This document shows, one piece after another, positions 36,045 to 51,400 of a stretch of DNA of 64,000 bases; the first letter of the stretch is position 1, and the number at the start of each line of letters is the position of its first letter. The translations under genes and the position numbers were made by a program. Source of the stretch: Asterias amurensis (Eukaryota; Echinodermata; Asteroidea; Forcipulatida; Asteriidae); contig NC_092648.1 of NCBI RefSeq assembly GCF_032118995.1, positions 23,650,059-23,714,058 on the forward strand. The letters run 5' to 3'. Below the pieces are notes generated by a model, which worked only from the letters and a program-made list of their open reading frames with translations, ran no database searches and was not told the origin of the DNA.

Positions 36045-36250
36045 TCACCTTTCGGCCTTCGTCCTTGGACGACATTGTAGAAGCAGCTTTGATGAAGTTT
36101 TGCCAGGTTGCTCTATCCTTCATGAGTTGTTGGGCCTCGTTTAGATTGAGATTTATGTCTTTAGTGATGGTGTCTCTGTACATGTAGCTTATTTTCCTCC
36201 TGCCGCGATTTGGATGTCCGCTAGAAGGATTCCAGAAGATCAGGTGTGAT
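36045..36250 (-). mobile_element. Non-LTR retrotransposon C-terminal fragment
   Basis: The - strand translation reads HLIFWNPSSGHPNRGRRKIS and continues YRDTITKDI...LMKDRATWQNFI, the W-P-x-G-x-R...G+R...M-x-DR-x-W pattern found at the C-terminus of many LINE polymerases. It lies about 150 bases past the candidate AKIP1 poly(A) signals. Confidence 0.6.
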
Positions 36251-36514
36251 ATTGGATTATCAGCCTATCGCAAGCAGGCATTCATATTGGTTGAAAGGTG
36301 CCCGAATTTAGAGCATTGGTAGCGAGCTGATATAAATCAGTTTGTATGCACAACCTGATGTGAGCGTTGCAGCCAGCTGGCAGGACTTGCGATGATCATG
36401 AGAGCAAAAATTGAAGGACAATTTCAAGTAAAATTTTACACTTATTGTTATGCTTCTCAACACTCGCTGCCAAAACATAGGATGGAACTCATGCCTCAAG
36501 CTACTGGGCAATCT

Positions 36515-36592
36515 CGGTGGTCTAGTTGGTAAGACACTGCTCCAGAATTGCTAGATTTAAGAGTCGTGTGGGTTCGAATCCCACCCCAGTAA
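36515..36592 (+). repeat. tRNA-like sequence (SINE head)
   Basis: ggtggtctagttggtaagac ... gtgggttcgaatcccacccc: A and B boxes in tRNA order, with poor acceptor pairing. Similar to the copy at 47.9 kb. Confidence 0.5.
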
Positions 36593-36599
36593 TATGCCT

Positions 36600-37130
36600 G
36601 TGATATTATTTCGAAGGACTTTTGACAAGTTAGCCACGTGTTCATCTTTCTTTGGGCCTGGTGTCAGATGCAATTGTGTCCGCCATGCAATATTGTCCGC
36701 GCTCCGGACAATTTGGCATATGCAATCGTGTCCGGGGTTACGCAAAAAACGTGTCTGGGGTTATGCAAAAAATCCGGCGGACATGTTCATGACTGTACAT
36801 GTATGTGCGCGCGTAAGCGAGTGGCATGCACTGAACCAACCTACATAATATGCAGCATGAATATTCACGTATTTTATGATTGCAGCGAATACCCAACGGC
36901 CGAACGGTTCCCATGTCATTCATGACATGCACTTATACTTAGCTTGTAAAAAAGGGCGAACGTGTTCCGTCGACCAAGGGCGTTTAATTTACTCCAAGGA
37001 CCGTTTTGCACGGGGGCGGACACAACTGCATATGCAGCAGCGTCTGGGCGGACACATTTGCATAAAAATATGCAAAACGGTCCGGCAGGCATTTTGCACA
37101 TGCAATAGGTCATAATTGCATGCGACACTA
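36600..37130. repeat. Cluster of inverted CpG-rich motifs (tgcaattgtgtccgcc type)
   Basis: The left half repeats variants of atgcaattgtgtccgcc and gcaatcgtgtccgg (36,668-36,780). The right half carries the reverse complements (gggcggacacaactgcatat, gcggacacatttgcat; 37,012-37,095). The middle (36,790-36,960) is unrelated. It may be a small transposon with subterminal repeats, or a binding-site cluster. Confidence 0.45.
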
Positions 37131-37214
37131 TTTACCACTAAAAAAGGTTGCAGCTGTTTACCATAGAAAAGCAATTGGCAAATATTTTACTGCTTCTAAA
37201 ATTGCCCCATATTT

Positions 37215-37312
37215 CGAGGTGGACGTCCTCGAATCTCGAAAAAGTTTCCAGAAGCCCCAGGGGAAACTTTCTACCCACTTTTCGCAAAAACGAGGGGTGT
37301 GACGTCACTTAG
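37215..37312. repeat. Two short hairpins and a CRE site outside the foldback element
   Basis: ttcgagg...cctcgaa (about 37,213-37,233) and aaagtttcc...ggaaacttt (about 37,241-37,270) can form hairpins, followed by a perfect CRE, tgacgtca (about 37,300). This lies just outside the left end of the foldback element. Confidence 0.4.
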
Positions 37313-37689
37313 TCGGGTGATTAATGTTTGTACCCAGTCTTCTTTCCAATTCGTAGGCAACGTGTAACGTGCACTGTACGTGCACATCATGTACACGAAT
37401 GGCCTGTACACTCGGTAGATGTTAGTTTCCAAACGCCAGGAGTCGATCGCTACTCGAAAGGATCCGATGTAATCGGTAGTCGTTAAACGGGGCAGCAATA
37501 CATAGACTCGCTACCATTCCTTGAGCTTTGTTTGTGTATTTTTGTATGGTAGCTACACCGATGTTTTGGAGTTTCGCTCTTAAGTTGAGACATTTGTTTT
37601 ATTTATTTTTATTCACAACCATTAACATACAAAGGGGTCATGTATTGCTGATTTTTAAAGTATATTCCAGATTTTTTAAATAAACAACA

Positions 37690-40600
37690 AAGCAATGTGT
37701 AGCCACAGAATACAAACTCTTCATCAACTAAAAGATGATTTGTTAAAAACTGTTTATCAATACGGTATCTTTCAGATTAAGCCAATCAAAGACTGCCATT
37801 CCCTATACAAAGGATTCCTGTAGCATTACTGATTTTATCGTATTTTTATAAAACTCCATTACATGTATTTCAAATTTAAAAAAATTTAAGACCACGAGTC
37901 TGCTATACGAACAGTTTACGATTTCATCAACGCCACGGGTCGATTTGTAAAACGGTTTATCAACATGTTATCATTTAAACGAAGTCAATCCAAGACTGCC
38001 ATTACCTATACAAAGCATTCATGTAGCATTACTGATTTTATCATAAGTTTATAAAGCTCCGTTATATTTATTTCAGATTTATGAAAATTACACACCACGA
38101 GTCCCTTTGCAGCATACTTTGTATGTGTACTACACTGCTGTGCGCACAGTTTAAGATTTCATCAACGCCACGGGTCGATTTGTAAAACAGTTTATCAACA
38201 CGTTATCATTCAAACGAAGCCAATCAAAGACAGTCAGTACCTAAACAAAGCATTCATGTAGCACTGCTGATTTTATCACAATTTAATAAAGCTCCATTAT
38301 ATTTATTTCAGATTTTTGAAAATTAAAGACCACGCGAGTCCCTTTGCAGCTTAGGCTACTGTGCGTGTGTATTCAACACCGCTGTGCGCACAGTTTAAGA
38401 TTTCATCAACGCCACGGGTCGATTTGTAAAACGGTTTATCAATACGGTATCATTCAAATTAGACCAATCAAAGACTGTCATTACCTAAACAAAACATTCA
38501 TGTAGCATTACTGATTTTATCATATTTTTATAATGCTCCGTTATATTTATTTCAGATTTTTGAAAATTACACACCACGAGTTCATTTGCAGCATACGGTG
38601 CACATGTACTACACTGCTGTGCGTACATTTTACAATTTCATCAACGCCACGGGTCGATTTGTAAAACAGTTTATCAACACGTTATCATTCAAACTAGTCC
38701 AATCAAAGACTGTCATTACCTAAACAAAGGATTCATGTAGCATTACTGATTTTATCATAATTTTATAAAGCTTCGTTCTATTTATTTCAGATTTTTGAAA
38801 ATTACACACCACGAGTTCATTTGCAGCATACGGTGCACATGTACTACACTGCTGTGCGTACATTTTACAATTTCATCAACGCCACGGGTCGATTTGTAAA
38901 ACAGTTTATCAACACGTTATCATTCAAACGAAGCCAATCAAAGACAGTCAGTACCTAAACAAAGCATTCATGTAGCACTGCTGATTTTATCACAATTTAA
39001 TAAAGCTCCATTATATTTATTTCAGATTTTTGAAAATTAAAGACCACGCGAGTCCCTTTGCAGCTTAGGCTACTGTGCGTGTGTATTCAACACCGCTGTG
39101 CGCACAGTTTAAGATTTCATCAACGCCACGGGTCGATTTGTAAAACGGTTTATCAATACGGTATCATTCAAATTAGACCAATCAAAGACTGTCATTACCT
39201 AAACAAAACATTCATGTAGCATTACTGATTTTATCATATTTTTATAATGCTCCGTTATATTTATTTCAGATTTTTGAAAATTACACACCACGAGTTCATT
39301 TGCAGCATACGGTGCACATGTACTACACTGCTGTGCGTACATTTTACAATTTCATCAACGCCACGGGTCGATTTGTAAAACAGTTTATCAACACGTTATC
39401 ATTCAAACTAGTCCAATCAAAGACTGTCATTACCTAAACAAAGGATTCATGTAGCATTACTGATTTTATCATAATTTTATAAAGCTTCGTTCTATTTATT
39501 TCAGATTTTTGAAAATTACACACCACGAGTTCATTTGCAGCATACGGTGCACATGTACTACACTGCTGTGCGTACATTTTACAATTTCATCAACGCCACG
39601 GGTCGATTTGTAAAACAGTTTATCAACACGTTATCATTCAAACGAAGCCAATCAAAGACAGTCAGTACCTAAACAAAGCATTCATGTAGCACTGCTGATT
39701 TTATCACAATTTAATAAAGCTCCATTATATTTATTTCAGATTTTTGAAAATTAAAGACCACGCGAGTCCCTTTGCAGCTTAGGCTACTGTGCGTGTGTAT
39801 TCAACACCGCTGTGCGCACAGTTTAAGATTTCATCAACGCCACGGGTCGATTTGTAAAACGGTTTATCAATACGGTATCATTCAAATTAGACCAATCAAA
39901 GACTGTCATTACCTAAACAAAACATTCATGTAGCATTACTGATTTTATCATATTTTTATAATGCTCCGTTATATTTATTTCAGATTTTTGAAAATTACAC
40001 ACCACGAGTTCATTTGCAGCATACGGTGCACATGTACTACACTGCTGTGCGTACATTTTACAATTTCATCAACGCCACGGGTCGATTTGTAAAACAGTTT
40101 ATCAACACGTTATCATTCAAACTAGTCCAATCAAAGACTGTCATTACCTAAACAAAGGATTCATGTAGCATTACTGATTTTATCATAATTTTATAAAGCT
40201 TCGTTCTATTTATTTCAGATTTTTGAAAATTACACACCACGAGTTCATTTGCAGCATACGGTGCACATGTACTACACTGCTGTGCGTACATTTTACAATT
40301 TCATCAACGCCACGGGTCGATTTGTAAAACAGTTTATCAACACGTTATCATTCAAACTAGTCCAATCAAAGACTGTAATTACCTAAACAAAGCATTCATG
40401 TAGCACTGCTGATTTTATCATAAGTTTAATAAAGCTTCATTATATTTATTTCAGATTTTTGAAAATTAAAGACCACGCGAGTCCCTTTGCAGCTTAGGCT
40501 ACTGTGCGTGTGTATTCAACACCGCTGTGCGCACAGTTTAAGATTTCATCAACGCCACGGGTCGATTTGTAAAACGGTTTATCAATACGGTATCATTCAA

Positions 40601-40905
40601 ATTAGACCAATCAAAGACTGTCATTACCTAAACAAAACATTCATGTAGCATTACTGATTTTATCATAATTTTATAAAGCTCCATTATATTTATTTCAGTT
40701 CTTTTTTAAATTAAAGACCACGAGTCCCTTTGCAGCACACTGTGCGTGTGTACAACACTGCTATCGTACAGTTTAAGATTTCATCAACGCCACGGGTCGT
40801 ATTGTAAAACGGTTTATCAATACGTTAACAAAGGATTTATGTAGCATTACTTATTTTATCCCATTTGTATAATGCTCCATTCTGTTTATTTCTGATTTTT
40901 GAATA
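37690..40905 (+). repeat. Left satellite arm: 235/244-bp monomers, 714-bp higher-order repeat
   Basis: The landmark catcaacgccacgggtcgat occurs at 37925, 38160, 38404, 38639, 38874, 39118, 39353, 39588, 39832, 40067, 40302, 40547 and 40782. Spacings are 235, 244, 235, 235, 244, 235, 235, 244, 235, 235, 245, 235. From 38404 to about 40546 the 244+235+235 trimer recurs with period 714-715 and looks nearly identical by eye. The outer copies (37.7-38.4 kb) and the last (40.7-40.9 kb) are more diverged. Monomers contain the palindrome ctgtgcgcacag. Confidence 0.9.
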
Positions 40906-42934
<2,029 letters not shown>

Positions 42935-45350
42935 GGGTCCTTTTGATAAAAAGTTTTACAAATCGACCCGTGGCGTCGTAAACTGTAAACTGTACACACA
43001 GCAGTGTTGAATACACGCACAGTATGCTGCAAAGGGACTCGTGGTCTGTAGTTTTAAAAAATCTGAAATAAATATAATGGATCTTTATAAAATTATGATA
43101 AAATCAGTAATGCTACATGAATGCTTTGTTTAGGTAATGACAGTCTTGGACTGGCTTCGTTTGATCGATAACGTATTGATAAACCGTTTTACAAATCGAC
43201 CCGTGGCGTTGATGAAATTGTTAACTGTGCGCACAGCAGCGGTGTAAACAGGCAAACTAGGCTGCAAAGGGACTCGTGGTGTGTACTTTTCAAAAATCTA
43301 AAATAAACAGAACGGAACTTTATAAAATTATGATAAAATCAGTAATGCTACATGAATGCTTTGTTTAGGTAATGACAGTCTATGAATGGTCTAATTTGAA
43401 TTATACCGTATTGATAAACCGTTTTACAAATCGACCCGTGGCGTTGATGAAATCGTTGACTGTACGCACAGCAGTGATGTACACCATAAAGTATGCTGCA
43501 AAGGGACGCGTGATTTGTAATTTTCAAAAATCTTAAATAAATATAATGAAACTTAATAAAAATATGATAGAATCAGGAATGCTACATGAATCCTTTGTTT
43601 AGGGAATGGCAGTCTTTGATTGGTTTAATTTGAATGATACCATATAGATACACAGTTTTACAAATCGACCCGTGGCGTTGATGAAATTGTAAACTGTACG
43701 CACAGCAGTGTAGTACACACGCACAGTATGCTGCAAAGGGACTCGTGGAATGTAATTTTCAAAAATCTGAAACAAATATAATGGAGAATTTTAAAATTAT
43801 GATAAAATCAGTAATGCTACATGAATGCTTTGTTTAGGTAATGACAGTCTTTGATTGGTCTAATTTGAATTATACCGTATTGATAAACCGATTTACATAT
43901 CGACCCGTGGCGTTGATGAAATCTTAAACTGTACGCACAGCGGTGTAATACACGCGCACAGTATGCTGCAAAGGGACTCGTGGTGTGTAATTTTCAGAAA
44001 TCTGAAATAAATATAACGGAGCTTTATAAAATAATAATAAAATCAGTAAGGCTACATGAATGCTTTGTTTAGGTAATGACAGTCTTTGATTGGTCTAATT
44101 TGAATGATAACGTATTGATAAACTGTTTTACAAATCGACCCGTGGCGTTGATGAAATCTTAAACTGTGCGCACAGCGGTGTTGAATACACACGCACAGTA
44201 GCCTAAGCTGCAAAGGGACTCGCGTGGTCTTTAATTTTCAAAAATCTGAAATAAATATAATGGAGCTTTATTAAATTGTGATAAAATCAGCAGTGCTACA
44301 TGAATGATTTGTTTAGGTACTGACTGTCTTTGATTGGCTTCGTTTGAATGATAACGTGTTGATAAACTGTTTTACAAATCGACCCGTGGCGTTGATGAAA
44401 TCTTAAACTGTGCGCACAGCAGTGTAGTACACATACAAAGTATGCTGCAAAGGGACTCGTGGTGTGTAATTTTCAAAAATCTGAAATAAATATAACGGAG
44501 CTTTATAAAATTATGATAAAATCAGTAATGCTACATGAATCCTTTGTTTAGGGAATGGCAGTCTTTGATTGGTCTAATTTGAATTATACCGTATTGATAA
44601 ACCGATTTACATATCGCCCGTGGCGTTGATGACATCTTAAACTGTGCGCACAGCAGTGCAGTACACGCGCACAGTATGCTGCAAAGGGACTCGTGGTGTG
44701 TAATTTTCAAAAACCTGAAACAAATATAATGGAGCTTTATAAAATTATGATAAAATCAGTAATGCTACATGAATGCTTTGTTTAGGTAGTGACAGTCTTC
44801 GACTGGCTTCGTTTGAATAACGTGTTGATAAACTGTTTTACAAATCGACCCGTGGCGTTGATGAAATCTTAAACTGTGCGCACAGCAGTGTAATACACGC
44901 GCACAGTATGCTGCAAAGGGACTCGTGGTGTGTAATTTTCAGAAATCTGAAATAAATATAACGGAGCTTTATAAAATAATAATAAAATCAGTAAGGCTAC
45001 ATGAATGCTTTGTTCAGGTAATGACAGTCTTTGATTGGTCTAATTTGAATGATAACGTATTGATAAACCGTTTTACAAATCGACCCGTGGCGTTGATGAA
45101 ATCTTAAACTGTGCGCACAGCGGTGAACGTTGTTTACACACGCACAGTAGCCTACGCTGCAAAGGGACTCGCGTGGTCTTTAATTTTTAAAAATCTCAAA
45201 TAAATACAATGGAGCTTTATCAAACTATGATAAAATGAATTCTTAAACTGTACGCACGGCAAAGTGACTTGCCACAGTATATGAAGCATTTTAGGGGGAC
45301 TCTCGGTCTTAATTATTAAAATCAGCAGAACTAGATGAATCTCTTGTGTA
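42935..45350 (-). repeat. Right satellite arm: same monomer, opposite orientation, more diverged
   Basis: The landmark gttttacaaatcgacccgtg begins at about 42953, 43186, 43421, 43655, 43890, 44125, 44369, 44604, 44835 and 45070; spacing is 231-235, with one 244. Neighbouring copies differ more than in the left arm and no clean trimer period is seen. The monomer decays beyond 45,235 into degenerate pieces up to about 45,350. Confidence 0.9.
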
Positions 45351-45539
45351 CTGAAAGGGAATGGACCAGTCTTTGATTGGCCTTAACTTAATTGATAACG
45401 TACGTTTGTGTTGAGAAGTTTTGCAACGTGGAGAGTGATACGTATGTACCCCTGCAGTGGGTCCCATCCACTCGCAACACGAGAAATGCTGCACGGACTT
45501 GGTCAAGTCTAAAAGCGTTCTTAACAGTGTGGTTATTTC

Positions 45540-45743
45540 GGATCCTTTTCACGTGTAACGATCGACTCCTGGCGTTTGGAAACTAACATCTACCTGTACA
45601 CTCGACTGCTACGGACATGTGCATGTTGTGTACGTTGTGTACAAACTACAACAAGCTGACAAGCACTTCGGTCTGCAGAGAGCAAGAATCAAGCCGGTTT
45701 GTTTTGCACATTAAAGGAGATTTTATGCACTGATATATCGACG
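45540..45743 (+). promoter_or_regulatory. Inferred 5' UTR / promoter-proximal region of ZC3H14, overlapping the end of the foldback element
   Basis: The ZC3H14 ATG is at 45744 and no splice acceptor is evident just upstream, so transcription probably starts within a few hundred bases. The outer inverted sequence of the foldback element reaches at least 45,596 and perhaps about 45,640. Core promoter and element end therefore overlap or abut. No clear TATA box is seen. Confidence 0.35.
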
Positions 45744-48449
45744 ATGGATATCGGTAGCAGTGAAATGAGTCAAAAGATAAGGGTGAGAAAATATTACCGG
45801 AACGGCAAAGAGAAAGATGGTTAATTAATACTATTTTTGCCAACTCGTCTGGCTCTATCTATGCTGTTAGTATTTAAATGCTGGGACATGCAATCCTAGC
45901 AGCCTTGGCCACAAGATTCGGATATGGGGACCAACACTATATCTAGTCTTTATAGAGATGTACTAACATTGCAAAGTCTAAACTGAGTCTGGATAACTTT
46001 CCGTAAGAAAAAAGGGATATCTCATTGTTGAGTCATTGCCATTGGGACATTGAGGAGGTAAATTAAATACTACTATTAAAAAAGTATTATATCATATCGA
46101 ATGAAAAAGTGGTGGCGTCATACAGAAACTGTTCCAGTTCTAGGAGTAGACCCAAGACGGATGGCAAATCCAATTGATTGAGATGTTCCTGTGTCATGGT
46201 AAATAAAAAGGAAAGGTTTCCGTTTATATTGTGCCACCACTTTTTTATTCGGCATGAATAGTATCTAATTAACCTCAATGAGAATGAGATGTCCTTTTTT
46301 GTTAAATAAGTGAAAAAGTGGTGGCGCCATACGGAAAGTTATCCCTTTCCCAACAGAAATTTGTTGAAAAACATATTTTTTGAGAAAATTTAATTATTTT
46401 TGAGCCGCCAGTGTGCATTAGTTCAAATTGATAAATCAACTTGCTTGAAAACTTTACTTGTCAAAAGTCAGGTCCACTCGAAACCTTACAACAACATTCA
46501 ACAATCATGACAATCATACGACTACAATCAACTGCTTCAATCTACTAATGTCATACTCAAAGACCAGAGTGATTGACTCAGTGCGCTCATTTATCTCTTC
46601 AGTAGATGGGCATGAGATGCGCACCTTGATTTACTCAGCATGCCAGTTAGAACAAAGGTTACGTTGTGAAATTATGTGGTGCGCATTTCACGTCTGTCTA
46701 GGCAAATGAATTACTAGCTGGTTGAAGCGTCGGACTATACTGTAATATAGTATAAACTACTGTTTGTTTTGTCGTCTTACATTGTCTTAATGGCACAATC
46801 TTTGACGGGTTTTCATAACAATAATAACAAATTCTTACAAAGCGCATTTCAAAATAACCATATGATATCAATGCGCTCTACATTATTGGGCCTATAGCAT
46901 CCCTTTAAAGGAACACATTGCCTTGGATCGGTCGAGTTGGTCTTTGAAAAGTGTATGTAATCGTTTGTTATAGAATGCATATGATTAGAAAGATATTTTA
47001 AAAATAGAATATAATGATCCACACAAGTATCACTTGAAATTGCGTGGTTTTCCTTTTACCTCGTCAACAAACACGGTCGGCCATTTATGGGAGTCAAAAT
47101 TTTACTTTTTAAACATCTTTCTAACCATATGCATTTTATAACAAACGGTTACAAACACTTTTCAAAGACCAACTCGAGCGATCCAAGGCAATGTGTTCCT
47201 TTAATCTTTCTCAGCCCCCTGTGGGTATTCAGCCCCGAGCTGCGGTGGCGTTCCTAAGGCCTTTTCATACACAAATCAACCTCTATCCTCACAGGTACCC
47301 ATTTATACCCCTGGGTGAAGAGAATCAACTATAGTCAAGTATCTTGCTCAAGGACACAAGTGCCACGACCGGGATTCGAACCCACACTTTGGTGACTTAA
47401 CCACTATATAACCTGAATTTGGTGCTCTTTTAAAACCACTCAGCCATGACACTCTACCTTTTTAAAAGGTTGAAAGTTTTGTGTTGTTGTACTTGTACAT
47501 GTAGTTCACACAAAGTCAGTGACCAATTATATCACATTGCTTAAATACTGAGTATCTACTAACTAGAGAAACTGAAAATGAGGATTAAAATACATGTAGA
47601 CGAAAATCTGTTCAGTTTAAGGGAGTTGCTCTGGAAGTGCTTTGAATGTCAAAATAAAACTAGTGTATTTTTTCATTTATTTCAGTCTGCAATAAAGGCC
47701 AAGCTTGTTGATCTAGGATCTTATGTGGGTAAGTTTAAATACAAAGTTTGCAGATAATGTGTGCATCAAATCAGACTCTAACCACTTGGTTTGACCCTTA
47801 CACTGATGTCTGTGAAGCAGTGTAGACGCGGTACCTTCCCGAGTTCTGTGAACATAAATGCACAGGCATATTATTGGAGTGGGATTCGAACCCACAACAA
47901 TTTGCCGTTCTAGGGCAAATGTTTTACCAACTAGACCATTGCCCGATACCTAAAGGCAGTTCGAATCCTACATTTTAGGAATGGGTACCGCAAAACTCTT
48001 TTGTTAAATTTCCGTTGGGATAACAAGCCTGGAAAACCACGCAGGCAATGGCCTCCGTTACCCCCCGTCTTTGGAGCCCCTTCAAAAGTTTCCCATTGAC
48101 TTTAAGATTTTCCGATGGAAGTGCCCTGTACAAAATGAAAATGGTCTAGCCCTTTCGAAGATGAAATTCCAGGTCTAGGATAAAGAATATTGTATTTGGT
48201 ATTACATGTACCCTTACACCGATGTAGCTAAACTGTAAGTTGTTCTGTGAGGTTTGTCCAAAAAAGTCTAAAAACTGAGTGAACGGACTTGAGGCACTGA
48301 ACTAAAACCTGTAATATGATTGATTTTTCTCCAGACGATGAACTACCAGATTATATCATGGTGATGGTTGCTAACAAGAAAACAGAGGCCCAGATGACGG
48401 ATGACTTGTCCCTGTTTCTTGGGAACAATACATTGATTTTCACGTCCTG
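45744..48449 (+). CDS. ZC3H14: ZC3H14 exons 1-3: PWI-like N-terminal domain
   Basis: Start ATG 45744-45746 opens MDIGSSEMSQKIR (human begins MEIGTEISRKIR). Exon 2 reads SAIKAKLVDLGSYV and exon 3 supplies DDELPDYIMVMVANKK and DLSLFLGNN. The exon 2/3 junction is phase 1 and exon 3/4 is phase 2, splitting a Trp codon (TG|G) before LHTVLTKL. This strongly conserved part fixes the start codon. In the family this fold mediates protein contacts needed for nuclear RNA export and quality control. Confidence 0.92.
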
Positions 48450-51400
48450 GTAAGTTCCAACAAAGAGTACAGGGCCTAATTTCATGGCTCTGCTTTCCAT
48501 CGAACTCTGCAATAACAATCACCATTTTCCTGGGTGTAGAATGCCTAGTAGTGTGGAGTACACGCACACACAGACACATGACAAAATTTACCTCTAACCT
48601 ATGAAAGACGCTTCAAGTAAGCGCAGAATTCCCTGTTTCCGCAAGTGCCGATTCTTTGCTTAGGGTAAATATAGCCATGAAATTGGGCCCCAATCTTGAT
48701 GTGTTGACTGCCAGAGCTCTACAGATGACCAAATGAAAAACATTAATCCTTATTCCCTAGGCCTACAGATGACCTCAGTCTTTCCGATATCCTCCTCTCT
48801 TATGTCACTTCACACTAACATGTTTGGACTTAGATAATATTTGAATGCTCAACCCAGTGGAAAAGAACTGTTGCTTGTCCCTACAGCCATGACAGACCTT
48901 CTTCTGAATCCTTCATTTCGACATTTGGAAACTATTGACTAAATCAAATCATATCTTTGTGTCAGGTTGCACACTGTCCTCACTAAGCTCTCGCAGCCAG
49001 CTTCAGAACCAAAGCCAAAGAAAGTCAAGGAAAGCACCACCAAAACCAAAAAGATCAAAGAGAAGAAAGCAGCTGGAGCATCAGGAGCACATCAAAAGCA
49101 AACCAAGGTTATTGATCCACAGCCAAGTAAACCAGGGCATTCCGTTGAGACGACCATGATAATGCTCCCAACCGCACCGATGCCTTCATTTGCTGCTGCG
49201 AAAGGAGCTAAGCCGGAACCCACCCAAGTGGTCATCTCCTTGAAGCCAGAAACCAATGATTTCTTAGATGAAGAACTTGCTCAGGAAGAGGTGGACTCAG
49301 AGACGGCAAAGAGACAGTCTGCTGTAATTGCACCGCTCCAGCCCAAGGCATTGCCTCGTACATCGTCGCAACCAAAAGAAGTCATCAAGAAAGTGTCATC
49401 CCATCATCACTCGGCAACAAACAAAGTATCACCAACTCAGGTAATCTGTGTTGGAGCCACGGTGGGAGGTGCTGGGCAGGGCGCACCAAGGACTCACAAT
49501 TTTTTGTCCAGCACTCGGAGCAAAATACAATGTAACGCCCAGCACAATCCCCAGCCGTGACACTGTGTTCTTGAGCAAGACACTTAACCATTGCTTTGTC
49601 CTTCGGATGGGACGTAAAGCCGTTGGTCCCATGTGTTGTGTAACGCATGTAAAAGAACCCAGTGCACTTATCGAAAAGAGAAGGGGTTCGCCCCGGTGTT
49701 CCTGGTTGAGGCTGCTTAATGCGCCGTAGCACCTTGTAAACCCTTTTAAGGTGCTAAATAATTGGGTCTCAGAATTCATCACTGCAGTAACCTATCTTTC
49801 TGAAAGTTTGTATATACTCAGCGCCTTGAGTACCTTTTTGGTAAATACGTGCGCTATATAAGACTTTGATATTATTAATATTATTATTATTATTACAGTT
49901 TTCTCCTAGAATAAATAAAAATACTGTCCACTGTGCATTGATCTTAGACACAGCTAATGATAAGGAGTCTCAAATATCACATAGAAAGAACACAGCAAAA
50001 GGCCATTCAACTTATTGCAGGGCCCCATAACACAAACGGTTTGGGAAACCTGGCATAATGCCTGAAGCTTGCACTTTAAGAACAATGGTTGGGCCCAACG
50101 AGATATGGCCGTTATTATTAAATAAGGAAAAACCCAGGTGCAGTACATGTATGTTCACACTCATCAAATTTCACCCTTGTCTATGTTCATTCCTGACCAT
50201 GCTTTTTTCAATGTAGCATTTTAAAACTTTAATTTTATGTGCATTTTGCTGCAGACCTCACGAAAGCGCAAGGCACCCGGCTCTGTGATTGGTCAAGTTT
50301 TGAATGTCCAGGAGGATGAAGACAGTGATGAACCTTCTAGCTTTGGAAAGAAAGTGGCCAGCACTGTCCTTCCACAAAGAAGGTTTGCTAATTTTCCTCA
50401 TTCTATGAATTCTTACATTTTGCCACACTTGACCTGGGCCCAATTTCATGACTCTGCTTACCGTAAGCACAGAAACGGCGCTTACGGAAGCGGGGAATTC
50501 TGTGCTTATGGCAAGCGTATTTCACGGGTTAGTGGCAAATTTTGGCTTGTACGTGTGCGTACTCCACATTTCTAGGCATTCTACGCTTACAAGGCTAGCG
50601 CAGAAATTCAGCGCTAGCATGTCAAGCGGGGAATCGCACAAGCGCAGAATTCGGCAGTAAGCAGACCCATGGAATTGGGCCCTGAACAATAGATCCATCC
50701 CATGAAATATACTATTGACATTCACAGGGACCTTCTAAATTTATCTGTAGTCCTGTTTTGTATTTCTATTTTTCTGTGTGTGGCGTTTGTGTTCTGCCTA
50801 GATAAAAAAAACAAAAAAAAACTTACCACACTTCTCATCTCCTTTGTGTTGCAGACCAACACTCCCTATGGCCAAGCAGGCCAACACCTCCTTACTGAAG
50901 AAGGCTGTATGCGCTGCAGAAGCTTCTACTAGTCAAGTCCTCTCTACACTGACTAGGAAAGAACCGCCCAAAACCACACAGGCAGGACCAAGACGCATCA
51001 AGATTGTTAGGTAAAGCGATTTTCTCACTTTTGTAGAACTCAAAGGAAACTAACTTTTATGTGTGAAAGCAGTTTGATTTTTTTTTCTTGAATTGATTGT
51101 TGTGGAGTTTAAACCACTGACCTCTGTGTTTCGTTCACCAGTAGCTGTAGATGGTAGAGCAACGAAAAGATGCCACGTTTAAATCTTATGCTACCTAGGT
51201 TACCCCAAAACTGTTACTAAACATTTGTAGATAAAGCCATGTCTTCTAAGGACTTCCCCCTGATGCATCTTGGTAACATGTAGCTGTTAATGACACTGGG
51301 TACCTTTGGTTATTGTCAAAGACCAGTCATTTCACTGTGAGTATCTCAACATACGCATAAATTAACAAACCTGTGAAAGTTTGAGCTCAATTGTTCTTCA

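Noticed and set aside
37925-40905. Regularly spaced repeats resembling a CRISPR array
   Set aside because: Monomers are 235-244 bp and similar throughout, with no short repeat/unique spacer layout, and the DNA is animal.
47870-47955. tRNA gene (also 36,515-36,592)
   Set aside because: A and B boxes are present, but stems are imperfect, sites are intronic or repeat-embedded, and relatives carry SINE bodies.
49441-49560. Extension of ZC3H14 exon 4 into the following open frame
   Set aside because: The donor at 49,441 is followed by SINE sequence, and the phase continues correctly at 50,255.
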